A stretch of DNA of 64,000 nucleotides from the NCBI GenBank assembly GCA_021783515.1, contig JAJXTV010000012.1, positions 36,244 through 100,243 on the forward strand, given 5' to 3'. The notes under the pieces were generated by a model. It saw only the letters and a list, made by a program, of their open reading frames with translations, was not told where the DNA came from and searched no databases. The translations under genes were made by a program, and so were the position numbers. Source of the stretch: Nitrospirota bacterium (GTDB lineage: Bacteria > Nitrospirota > Thermodesulfovibrionia > Thermodesulfovibrionales > UBA6898). Shown one piece after another: positions 44,130 through 52,414 of this stretch (position 1 is its first letter; each line of letters begins with the position of its first letter).

Positions 44130-45332
44130 ATGGGCGTGATACTCGAATCCCTTACGCCCGCCTACGGCGGCTATTCGGTGGCACGAGACGAAAAGGTGAT
44201 CCTGATCAAGGGGGCGATCCCGGGCGAGGTGGTCGACGTCGAGATAGAGGAGAAGAAGAAGGACTACTCGGTCGGCTCCGTTGTCGGTGTGATCGAGCCT
44301 TCCGAAGACAGGGTCGAGCCTCCCTGTCCGGTCTTCGGGAGGTGCGGAGGATGCCAGCTCCAATTCATACGGTATGAGAGGCAGCTTTCGATGAAGGACG
44401 AGGTCCTGCACGACACTCTCAGGAGACTGGGCGGTATCGAGGTCCCCTCCGAGCCGCCGCTTGCGGCAGACCAGTGGCATTACCGGAGGCGGGCTCAGTA
44501 CAAGGTTTCCCGCAGCGGGGAGGTCGGTTTTTTCAGGGCGTCGTCGCGAGACGTGATCACCTTCGAGGAATGCCCTCTGATGCACGACGGGATCAATGCC
44601 ATCCTCCGCGAGATCAAGGGGAAATGCGACGTCCGCAACCTGAGTGATATCCATATTGCGCTCGGGGACACGCCGGTGGCCCTCCTGAAGGGCAGGGACT
44701 ATGATTCATCCCTGTTCGAGAGTTTTGTCGAAGTGGGTCTTAGCGGCATCGCGTACAACGACTCGATCGCCTATGGCGGGGCCTTTACCGGTTTCGACCT
44801 CAACGGCCTCAGGTATACCGTCTCCCCGTGGTCGTTTTTTCAGGCGCACTGGGAGCTCAACAGGGAGGTGGCCCGTCTTCTCATCGAGGGCTTGATGCCG
44901 CTCGAAGGCAAGACCGTCCTCGATTTGTACGCGGGCGCCGGCAATTTTTCGCTTCCTGCAGCAGCGGCGGCGAAGGAGGTGGTGGCGGTAGAGGGGAACC
45001 CGTATGCCGCCGAGGACGCCGCGAGGAACCTCGAATTAAATGCTATCAGGAACTGCAAGATCGTCCGGAGCTCAACGGAGAAATACCGCATCAACAGGAA
45101 ATTCGACGTTATCATTCTCGATCCCCCGAGGCCTGGGCTTACGTCCGAGGTGATGAAGAAGATACTTGAAAATCCTTCCGGGGAGATTGTCTACATTTCC
45201 TGTAATCCGGCGACGCTTGCAAGGGACCTGAAAAAACTGAAGAGTACGTATGATATCCGGTCGGTGCGGCAGATAGATTTCTTCCCGAATACCTTCCATA
45301 TTGAATCGATTGCGTTTCTGAAGATGCGGTGA
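44130..45332 (+). CDS. 23S rRNA (uracil-C5)-methyltransferase, RlmD/RlmCD type
   Basis: A 400-residue TrmA-superfamily enzyme that makes 5-methyluridine in RNA. It has an N-terminal TRAM-like OB domain (EKVILIKGAIPGEVVDVEIEEKKKDY), an Fe-S cluster C66-x5-C72-x2-C75 (CPVFGRCGGC) with a fourth Cys in FEECPLM, the SAM motif VLDLYAGAGNFSLP and the catalytic Cys in YISCNPATLARDLKKL. The site it modifies cannot be decided between RlmD, RlmC and TrmA types from sequence alone. It is the last gene of the galT-glgA-kinase unit. Confidence 0.92.
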   Translation: MGVILESLTPAYGGYSVARDEKVILIKGAIPGEVVDVEIEEKKKDYSVGSVVGVIEPSEDRVEPPCPVFGRCGGCQLQFIRYERQLSMKDEVLHDTLRRLGGIEVPSEPPLAADQWHYRRRAQYKVSRSGEVGFFRASSRDVITFEECPLMHDGINAILREIKGKCDVRNLSDIHIALGDTPVALLKGRDYDSSLFESFVEVGLSGIAYNDSIAYGGAFTGFDLNGLRYTVSPWSFFQAHWELNREVARLLIEGLMPLEGKTVLDLYAGAGNFSLPAAAAAKEVVAVEGNPYAAEDAARNLELNAIRNCKIVRSSTEKYRINRKFDVIILDPPRPGLTSEVMKKILENPSGEIVYISCNPATLARDLKKLKSTYDIRSVRQIDFFPNTFHIESIAFLKMR

Positions 45333-45385
45333 GGCGGCTCTTTCCGGCCCGCCGCAAACAGGGCCCCTCGGTTCACCGGGTGTGA

Positions 45386-46309
45386 CTACCGGGGCTTTAC
45401 AATCTTTCCCTCGAAGACCACGCAGTTGCGGCCGCTGCGCTTCCCCTCATACAACGCCCGATCGGCCCTGCCCAGGAGAGACTGCAGGGTATCTCCCTTT
45501 TCGGCCAGCGCGGCGCCGAGGGTCACGGTAACCCGGATGAGCTTCCCCTCGTGATTGAGAAAGGAGTTCCCGACGAGGGCACAGAGCTTCCCGGCAAACA
45601 GACGCGCGTTTTCCCCGGAGGTGTGGTTGACGATCGCGACGAATTCCTCCCCACCCCACCTGCCGACGAGGTTGTAGGCCCTCGTGTTGGCCTTGAGCGT
45701 CCCGGCCACCATCTTGATGACACGGTCCCCCATGGCGTGACCGTACGTGTCGTTGATCTTCTTGAAGTGGTCCAGGTCGATAAAGAAAACGGCAAATGAG
45801 GTTCCGTGCCGCTTCAGCAACTCGATCGAGGCTGCGAGCTTTTCCTCGATGTGCCGCCTGTTCGGAAGTCCGGTAAGGAAGTCTATCATGGCCGCTTTTC
45901 TCAGTCCCGCGACGTATTCCGCAGAAAAGCTGTCTTCAACGGTTTTCCTGAATATCTCGACTGCCCCGGCTGGATTTCCCCGCGCGTCTCTTATCTTCGA
46001 GACGCTGACCGATACGGGCACACGGTGTCCGTCCTTGTGATGGAGGAAGATGTCGGCCGCCTGATGGTGCCCGCCGGACCGCATCGTCTCGATAAGCGGA
46101 CACGCGCTGCAGCAGAGGTTCTTTCCGCTTCCGTCCACGTGCACGAGTATATTGTCCGAGCACTTCGATCCGACCACCTCCCGCGCGCTGTACCCCGTAA
46201 TCCGTTCGGCGCCTTTGCTCCAGAAGCGAACGCGCCGGTGAAGGTCGACGTAATACACCCCCTCAAAGAGACCGTCGAGGAGTTCCCTAAATTTCGGACC
46301 TTCCTTCAT
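45386..46309 (-). CDS. PAS-GGDEF diguanylate cyclase
   Basis: From the ATG at 46307-46309 (after GGAAGGGG) the product has 307 residues. The N-terminal PAS domain (FRELLDGLFEGVYYVDLHRRVRFWSKGAERITGYS) holds several cysteines (NLCCSACPL), and a GGDEF domain follows (FFIDLDHFKKINDTYGHAMGD; active site RWGGEEF). The active motif is intact, so c-di-GMP synthesis is expected. The inhibitory I-site position reads RAYN rather than RxxD, which should relieve product inhibition. It overlaps the end of the HD-GYP gene by 23 bases, pairing synthesis and breakdown in one unit. Confidence 0.92.
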   Translation of the reverse strand: MKEGPKFRELLDGLFEGVYYVDLHRRVRFWSKGAERITGYSAREVVGSKCSDNILVHVDGSGKNLCCSACPLIETMRSGGHHQAADIFLHHKDGHRVPVSVSVSKIRDARGNPAGAVEIFRKTVEDSFSAEYVAGLRKAAMIDFLTGLPNRRHIEEKLAASIELLKRHGTSFAVFFIDLDHFKKINDTYGHAMGDRVIKMVAGTLKANTRAYNLVGRWGGEEFVAIVNHTSGENARLFAGKLCALVGNSFLNHEGKLIRVTVTLGAALAEKGDTLQSLLGRADRALYEGKRSGRNCVVFEGKIVKPR

Positions 46310-48338
46310 TCCCCTTCCAATCGGCGATCGGCGCGGCGGGCGCGAGAAAGTCGCCGAACCTCTTATCGGACGTGATGATATGGCCGACGATCCAGTCGAC
46401 CACCTTTGCATTGACCATCACAACATGGGCCGAGGAGATGTCCTCCTCGGAGCTGACCTCCTTTCGGAGGGAAAGAAGGTTCCGGAGGAACGCGGCATGC
46501 TCCGCCTTGTGGGCGGCGAGGCGGGGATACTCGTGTCGCTCCATGATTTGTTCTTCCGTTGCGAAGTGGTGCACGGCATATTCGTGAAGGAACTTCATTG
46601 CGCGCAGCGTCTCTTTCCTTCCTTCGCCGAGGGCGATGGAGGAGAAGAGGGCATTTACCCTTTCGACGAATTCCCTATGCTGCGCGTCTATGACGGAGAA
46701 GCCGACCGCCAGGTCCGCGGTCCACTGAATCTTGAGAGCGTCGGCGGTCCTCAGCCCCATCATCTTTCCGTAGGAATCGTCGAACAGTTTGTAGACCTGG
46801 AATATCTCGTTCATCCTGTCGCCGCAGGCGACAAAGGCTTCCACCACGTCCGGGTCGAAATGTCTCCCTTTGTCCGGAACGATAATGTCCACCGCCTGCC
46901 GGTGGGTCAGGCCTTCTTTGTAGGGCCTTTTCGCGCGGAGCGCATCGTAGACGTCGCAGATCGCGAATATCCTCGCCTCCAGAGGTATTGCGTCGCCTCT
47001 CAGCCCGTCGGGGTACCCCGAACCGTCATATTTTTCATGGTGGTAGTGGCAGATATTTTTGCTCACAACGAGGAACCGGCTGCGCAGTCTGAAGCGGTCG
47101 ATAATGTCCTGGATGATGTCCCTGCCGATGGAGACATGCTGTTTCATGGAATCGAACTCTTCACGGCTCAGCCGCGAGGGCTTCAGGAGGATGTCGTCCC
47201 TGATCCCCACTTTGCCGATGTCATGCAGCGGGACCGCGTCATAGAGCGCTTCGATGAAGTCGTCGGTGATCGTTCTCTCGTAGCGGGGGTTTTCCCTGAG
47301 CGTCTTGGCAAGAAGAACGCAGAAGCTTCTTGTCCGTTCGAGGTGGCTTCCCGTTTCCGGGTCCCTCCACTCGGACAGATTGGCGAGCGAGTGGATGATC
47401 GCCTTCTGGACGGTGTTGACGCTCCTGAGGTGGCGGACGTTGAAAAAACCGATTACAAGTACCGAGAGGAAGAAGACGGCCAGGATACCGACTGAGACGG
47501 TCTCCAACTTGATCATCGAGGCCTTGAACGGCGAAGAGGAGAAGCGCTGGGCCATCCAGACCGTGGAGCCCGGCAGATACTCGACCAGGCGATAGGGGAT
47601 GCTTTCGGTGTCGGAAAGGGAGATCGTTCCGCCCGGGCCGGCAAAAGGCAGATGCTTCTGCCCTCTCTGCTCATGACCGGCATCAGACGCGCAGCTGTGG
47701 AAAAAAGTCCCTTTGGAGAGATGGCCGAGGAGATAGTGAAGGGAAATGTCTACGGAGACAATGCCGGCTTTGGCGCCGCCTGACGCATATATCGGCGACG
47801 CGATCGTCACCGTCAATGCCCCGCTGTTGGCGGTCGAGACGAAGGAATAAAACCCGCTCCGTCCGAGAGCGGCTGCGCCGATATAGGAATCGCTCTTGCC
47901 TGCGTAGATGCCTCGGGGGTGGAATATCCGCGGCTTTCTCCCCTGATCGTCCTGCAGGGACATCCGCTCCATGCCCTTTCTGTCCATAATCGTAATGCGG
48001 CTATAATAGGGATGGGATTTTACGAGCATAAGAAGCATGGCTTCCGCATCGGTTCGTACGTCATCCCCCCCGCTCTCTTCCGATACGATGCCGGTAAGGC
48101 CCGGGATATTCCCGATAAACTCTACATCGCTCAGACAGGCGGAAAAGAAGGACTGGACCGTCTTTACGTCTCTGTCCAGCGACTCGGTGACCTGTGACGA
48201 GAGCCGGTCCGACTCTATCCGATAGATCAGCCTGCCGCCGAGCATTATCGCCCCGAGGAAAAAGGCAAAGGAGATCATCAGTACGGCGAAGGGCAGCTTG
48301 TTCTGTCTGATGGTCTTTATTATGGCGCGGGCGCTCAT
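46287..48338 (-). CDS. HD-GYP c-di-GMP phosphodiesterase fused to hemerythrin
   Basis: A roughly 683-residue membrane protein from the Met at 48338 (MSARAIIKTIRQNK); an upstream Met would add up to 37 residues. A transmembrane helix (LMISFAFFLGAIMLGG), a Cache-like periplasmic domain and a second helix (VSVGILAVFFLSVLVIGFF) lead to an HD-GYP domain (LHDIGKVGI with His372-Asp373; HHEKYDGSGYP). A C-terminal bacteriohemerythrin follows, with the di-iron ligands DAQHREF, HEYAVHHFATEEQIM, HKAEH and GHIITSDK. Oxygen or NO binding could gate c-di-GMP breakdown; this is inference from domain fusion. Confidence 0.93.
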   Translation of the reverse strand: MSARAIIKTIRQNKLPFAVLMISFAFFLGAIMLGGRLIYRIESDRLSSQVTESLDRDVKTVQSFFSACLSDVEFIGNIPGLTGIVSEESGGDDVRTDAEAMLLMLVKSHPYYSRITIMDRKGMERMSLQDDQGRKPRIFHPRGIYAGKSDSYIGAAALGRSGFYSFVSTANSGALTVTIASPIYASGGAKAGIVSVDISLHYLLGHLSKGTFFHSCASDAGHEQRGQKHLPFAGPGGTISLSDTESIPYRLVEYLPGSTVWMAQRFSSSPFKASMIKLETVSVGILAVFFLSVLVIGFFNVRHLRSVNTVQKAIIHSLANLSEWRDPETGSHLERTRSFCVLLAKTLRENPRYERTITDDFIEALYDAVPLHDIGKVGIRDDILLKPSRLSREEFDSMKQHVSIGRDIIQDIIDRFRLRSRFLVVSKNICHYHHEKYDGSGYPDGLRGDAIPLEARIFAICDVYDALRAKRPYKEGLTHRQAVDIIVPDKGRHFDPDVVEAFVACGDRMNEIFQVYKLFDDSYGKMMGLRTADALKIQWTADLAVGFSVIDAQHREFVERVNALFSSIALGEGRKETLRAMKFLHEYAVHHFATEEQIMERHEYPRLAAHKAEHAAFLRNLLSLRKEVSSEEDISSAHVVMVNAKVVDWIVGHIITSDKRFGDFLAPAAPIADWKGNEGRSEI

Positions 48339-48586
48339 TGCATTCTTCGGGGCATAGCGTCTGCCCGGACGGCCGGGCCGTCGGGATGATGAGGACATGT
48401 AATAGTGATTGGAGCCTGTGCCAAGCTGGTACCATAAAAAGGACAACAACAGTCCTATTTAACCACGTTCAGGTTTCTTTGTCAAGATTTCTCAATATTC
48501 ATCTGATAATACAGATGAGGCTGATGACGGCTGACCGTGAAAAAATCTTAATCCATCTCTCGGATTTTGTCTGCTATACTTTTTCC

Positions 48587-48730
48587 ATGGGCTACCGGAC
48601 AATTGAAGCGGACAAAGACGGAAGAGTGGTCGTCTATCCCTCGCTGTACGGCCCGCGGGACGGGGGAAGGGGCGTCTGCAGAATTCTCAGTGGTCTGTTC
48701 AAAAGACTTTTCTCTTTTCCGGGAAAATAA
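48587..48730 (+). CDS. Very small hypothetical protein
   Basis: A 47-residue frame (MGYRTIEADKDGRVVVYPSLYGPRDGGRGVCRIL...). A -10-like TATACT lies at 48575-48580, seven bases before the ATG, but no ribosome-binding site is present. The composition is protein-like (hydrophobic strand, basic tail FKRLFSF), but there is no family I recognise. It could be leaderless or not a gene. Confidence 0.35.
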   Translation: MGYRTIEADKDGRVVVYPSLYGPRDGGRGVCRILSGLFKRLFSFPGK

Positions 48731-48772
48731 GCGGCTCTCTGCCGGACCATAAACCCGACGACAAAATTGTTT

Positions 48773-48781
48773 TGATATAAT
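48773..48781 (+). promoter_or_regulatory. Extended -10 promoter for the 161-residue protein gene
   Basis: TGATATAAT at 48773-48781 is a perfect extended -10. The start would be near 48788, giving a 26-base leader to the ATG at 48814. No strong -35 is visible. Confidence 0.5.
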
Positions 48782-48813
48782 CCCGGTTTTTTTGGTATCG
48801 TATCCCATTGAAG

Positions 48814-49299
48814 ATGTCAGGTACTGAAACCAGTGCCGGCGCTTCTGGCGAGATCGTGCTGTACCGGGGAGAGGCCGCAAAGAGGTATCACCGGCATCTT
48901 TTTTCCCTGGATGATGCGTGCTACCGGAGTGCCGGCGACGACATGGTCCGGACAATTCTCTCGGTCGACCTCGACGGTATTTCCCGGCTGCATATCGCGG
49001 CCGGCTGGGAGACGGTGGTGGGTATCGCTCTCTGGACATCGGGTCGGCTTCCTGCACATGAGGTCATTTCCCTCCTGAGGAAGGCCGGCGTTACTGACGA
49101 AGAGCTCCTGCCGTTCATCGGAGCGGACGTGCGCGATCTTTTCCCGTGGCTCTATTATGGCAACCGGTTCGACGTGCTCCGGAAGATCTGCAACAGCGCC
49201 AAAGCGAAGGTAGAGGCGAAGCTGGGGAGAAAGAGCCTCCTCGTCTACTGCCATCTAGTGGCAGACGAGGCGGAGAAGATCGTCGCCAGTAATCTTTGA
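48814..49299 (+). CDS. Hypothetical protein, 161 residues
   Basis: A soluble, mostly helical protein (VLYRGEAAKRYHRHLFSLDDACYRSAGDDMVRTILSVDLDGISRLHIAAGWETVVGIALW ...) with no signal peptide, helix bundle or catalytic motif that I can name. A TTG two codons upstream is another possible start, and neither has a good ribosome-binding site. It sits between two c-di-GMP genes and is followed by the REC-GGDEF gene after 73 bases, so a signalling-related role is possible but unproven. Confidence 0.65.
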   Translation: MSGTETSAGASGEIVLYRGEAAKRYHRHLFSLDDACYRSAGDDMVRTILSVDLDGISRLHIAAGWETVVGIALWTSGRLPAHEVISLLRKAGVTDEELLPFIGADVRDLFPWLYYGNRFDVLRKICNSAKAKVEAKLGRKSLLVYCHLVADEAEKIVASNL

Positions 49300-49372
49300 A
49301 GGTGCTGATACGCCCCGTGCGGGCGAATGGAATGTGTAGGGCGTGGAGTGATGGCTGAAAGGGAGGAACACC

Positions 49373-50326
49373 GTGGCTAAAGCAAGGGTGCTGCTCGTCG
49401 AGGACGACCCCGTACAGGCGAACGCGACAAAGAAGATTCTCCAGGGGACGGGCTATGAAGTGCTCTGGTCGCAGGACGGCATCAACGCCATCAAGAGCGT
49501 CAAGATGATGAAGCCGGACATTATTCTTCTGGACGTGGTCCTCCCCGGTCTGGACGGATACGAGGTATGCCGCTGGCTGAAGCTCGACGAAAACGCCAAA
49601 GGCATTCCGGTGATCATGCTCACCGTCAAGAAAGAACTTGCCGACAAGATATCGGGGCTCCAGATCGGGGCGGACGACTATCTCCCGAAGCCGTACAACG
49701 AGCTGGAGCTGAATGCGCGGATCTATGCATCGCTCAGGACGAAGGCGCTCCAGGACGAGCTGCGGATGAAAAACAAGCAGTTGGAAGAGCTCCTCGGCAA
49801 GGTCGAGTATATGGCGATCACGGACGCCCTGACCGGACTCTACAACCGGCGGAGGTTCCATGACGTGCTTGCAAAAGAGTTCGAGCGTTCGAAGCGGTAC
49901 GGCACACCCTTTTCTCTCGTGATGCTCGATATCGACCATTTCAAAAAGGTGAATGACGACTATGGCCATCAGGCGGGAGACACGGTGCTGCGGGAAGTTT
50001 CAAACATTATCATGAAGAGCATCCGCGAGATCGATACCGCTTCGCGGTTCGGCGGCGAGGAGTTCATGGTGATCCTGCCTAACACGGAACGGGAAAACGC
50101 GAAGATCGGGTCTGAACGGATGAGGACGGCGATCGAGCGGCATCAGTTCCCCGGGATGGACCGCCCGATTACCGTCAGTATCGGTATTGCCGGCCTCCCC
50201 GACCCCGAACTCGCGAACGAGGACAGACTGATACGCTGCGCCGACTATGCGCTGTACAGTGCGAAACGCAACGGCCGCAACCGCATCGAGGCAACCGAGG
50301 GAAAGGACCTCGAGAAGACGTCCTGA
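49373..50326 (+). CDS. Response regulator diguanylate cyclase (REC-GGDEF, PleD-like)
   Basis: A 317-residue protein starting with GTG after GGAGGAACACC. The receiver domain has acidic residues at 10-12 (LVEDD), phospho-acceptor Asp54 (IILLDVVLPG) and Lys in YLPKPYNE. The GGDEF domain carries MLDIDHFKKVNDDYGHQAGD and the active site RFGGEEF at about residues 225-231, with an intact RxxD inhibitory site (REID) just before it. It should make c-di-GMP when phosphorylated and be product-inhibited, in contrast to the PAS-GGDEF protein nearby. Its kinase is not evident. Confidence 0.95.
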   Translation: MAKARVLLVEDDPVQANATKKILQGTGYEVLWSQDGINAIKSVKMMKPDIILLDVVLPGLDGYEVCRWLKLDENAKGIPVIMLTVKKELADKISGLQIGADDYLPKPYNELELNARIYASLRTKALQDELRMKNKQLEELLGKVEYMAITDALTGLYNRRRFHDVLAKEFERSKRYGTPFSLVMLDIDHFKKVNDDYGHQAGDTVLREVSNIIMKSIREIDTASRFGGEEFMVILPNTERENAKIGSERMRTAIERHQFPGMDRPITVSIGIAGLPDPELANEDRLIRCADYALYSAKRNGRNRIEATEGKDLEKTS

Positions 50327-50479
50327 TCTGCCCGCCTCCTCGGGTTAAGGGGTATTGCGCAATGTTATCACCGACTCCCTTCCGGTCCTTGCGGCCGCAA
50401 CACACCCGGCGGTACCGTTGATTTAATCGGCATAATCCTCAATAATACACTGAGTGTTTCCGCTCTCCCTGATGCTTAT

Positions 50480-52414
50480 ATGAAAAGAAAGATTTACCTC
50501 GAAAATACGCCTCTCGATGAGGCGCTGAAGAAATGGGACCAGCGGCTGGCTGCGGCAGGAATCGGGCCTCTTGAATCCGTAACAGTCCCTGTGCAAGACG
50601 CCCTGGGAAGGGTGACGGCCGAAGCGGTCTTTGCGAGGATTTCGGCCCCTTTTTACCACTCTTCCGCCATGGACGGCTATGCCGTCCGGTTTGCCGACAC
50701 GTTCGGCGCGGCCGACTATTCGCCGAAAAGGCTTCGCCTGGGGATGGATGCGGCGTATGTCGACACCGGAGACCCCCTGCCCGATGTCTTTAATGCCGTT
50801 GTTATGATCGAAGACGTAAACGCCGGCAAAGACGACGCGGGGGGCGAATATATCGAGATTATCAAGCCGGCGTCGCCTTGGCAGCATGTCAGGGTCATCG
50901 GGGAAGACATCGTAAGCACCGAGCTGATATTGCCCGAAAACCACAGGATACGGCCGGTCGACATGGGCGCGGTCATCTCCGGAGGCCATGTCGGGATCTC
51001 CGTCCGCAGGAGGCCGAAGGTGGCTATCATCCCTACGGGATCCGAACTTGTGGAGCCCGGGACCGAGCTGAAAAAAGGGGACATCATAGAATATAACTCG
51101 AGGATCCTCTCTGCGCTGGTTACCGAATGGGGAGGCGAGCCGCTGCGGTTCCGGCCGGTGCCGGATGACCCGGAGAAGATTGCGGATGCGCTTCGGGAGG
51201 CCTGCGCAAAGGCGGACCTGGCGGTGATCAACGCCGGATCTTCCGCGGGATCGGAGGACTTTACCGCGCGGGCGGTGGCGGAACTCGGAGAGGTGATCCT
51301 GCACGGCATCAATATCAAACCGGGCAAGCCGGTCGTGCTCGGCTGGGTAGACGGCAAGCCGGTGCTCGGAATCCCGGGATATCCCGTTTCGGCGTATATT
51401 ACCTTCGGGCTATTCGCGAAGGGGCTCATCCACCGGTGGCAGGGCCTCGAGCCCGCTGAACCCTCGCGCATCCGTGCAAGGCTTTCCCGGCAGGTCGCCT
51501 CTTCGCTGGGGCAGGAGGAGTTCCTCAGGGTGAAACTGGGGAAAGTCGGCGAGACGCTCGTCGCGACGCCGGTCAGCAGGGGTGCGGGCGTTCTTATGTC
51601 TCTGGTCAGGGCGGACGGCATCGTCAGGATACCGGCGATGTCGGAGGGGTTCGGTGCGGGGACCGAGCTGTCCGTCGAGATGCTGAGGGGAAAGGAAGAG
51701 ATCGAAAATACGGTCGTCTGTATCGGGAGTCATGATAATGCGCTCGACCTGCTCGCCAACGTGCTGAAGAAGAATAATCCGGGGTACTCCCTTTCCTCCG
51801 CGCATGTCGGCTCGATGGGAGGGCTTGTCGCGCTGAAGAAGGGAGAGGCGCATATTGCCGGGACCCACCTCCTGGACGAAGAAACGGGTGAATACAACGT
51901 CCCCTATATCAGGAGGCTACTGGGGGGCCGGAAGATCGTATTGATCAACCTTGTCTACCGGCAGCAGGGGCTTCTTGTGCCGAAGGGGAACCCGAAGAAG
52001 ATACGGGGGTTCGAAGACCTCACGAGAAGGGACGTCTCGTTCATCAACAGGCAGTCGGGCGCAGGGACGAGGCTTCTCACCGACAAGTATTTGAAGGAAC
52101 GGGGGATAGACCACAGGGCTGTGAATGGTTATGAGCGGGAGGAGTATACGCACATGGGGGTCGCCTCGGCCGTGCTGACCGGCATCGCCGACACCGGGAT
52201 GGCGATACTCGCCTCGGCGAAGGCGCTCGACCTGGACTTCATTCCGCTTGCGAAAGAGCGGTATGACCTTGCGGTGCCGGCCGAGTATCTGTCGATGCCG
52301 CCGGTCCTGGCGCTGCTGAGGATTATCGCGGGGGACCGCGAATTCAGATCGGGCGTCGAGGCGCTGGGGGGCTACGACACGTCCGACATGGGAAAGGTCA
52401 TGTATGAATCATAG
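50480..52414 (+). CDS. moeA: MoeA molybdotransferase fused to a periplasmic-binding-like domain
   Basis: A 644-residue fusion. Residues 1-400 are MoeA, which inserts molybdate into adenylated molybdopterin: SSAMDGYAVRFADT, IKPASPWQHVRVIGEDI, IPTGSELVEPG, NAGSSAGSEDFTARAV, KPGKPVVLGWVDGKPVLGIPGYPVSAYI. From about residue 420 a type-2 periplasmic-binding-like domain (VCIGSHDNALDLLANVL; FINRQSGAGTRLLTDKYL) is attached, a known pairing in archaea and anaerobes that may select molybdate, tungstate or the cofactor. A palindrome ACACTGAGTGT lies at 50447-50457 upstream. Its end overlaps the DUF4445 gene by 11 bases. Confidence 0.93.
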   Translation: MKRKIYLENTPLDEALKKWDQRLAAAGIGPLESVTVPVQDALGRVTAEAVFARISAPFYHSSAMDGYAVRFADTFGAADYSPKRLRLGMDAAYVDTGDPLPDVFNAVVMIEDVNAGKDDAGGEYIEIIKPASPWQHVRVIGEDIVSTELILPENHRIRPVDMGAVISGGHVGISVRRRPKVAIIPTGSELVEPGTELKKGDIIEYNSRILSALVTEWGGEPLRFRPVPDDPEKIADALREACAKADLAVINAGSSAGSEDFTARAVAELGEVILHGINIKPGKPVVLGWVDGKPVLGIPGYPVSAYITFGLFAKGLIHRWQGLEPAEPSRIRARLSRQVASSLGQEEFLRVKLGKVGETLVATPVSRGAGVLMSLVRADGIVRIPAMSEGFGAGTELSVEMLRGKEEIENTVVCIGSHDNALDLLANVLKKNNPGYSLSSAHVGSMGGLVALKKGEAHIAGTHLLDEETGEYNVPYIRRLLGGRKIVLINLVYRQQGLLVPKGNPKKIRGFEDLTRRDVSFINRQSGAGTRLLTDKYLKERGIDHRAVNGYEREEYTHMGVASAVLTGIADTGMAILASAKALDLDFIPLAKERYDLAVPAEYLSMPPVLALLRIIAGDREFRSGVEALGGYDTSDMGKVMYES

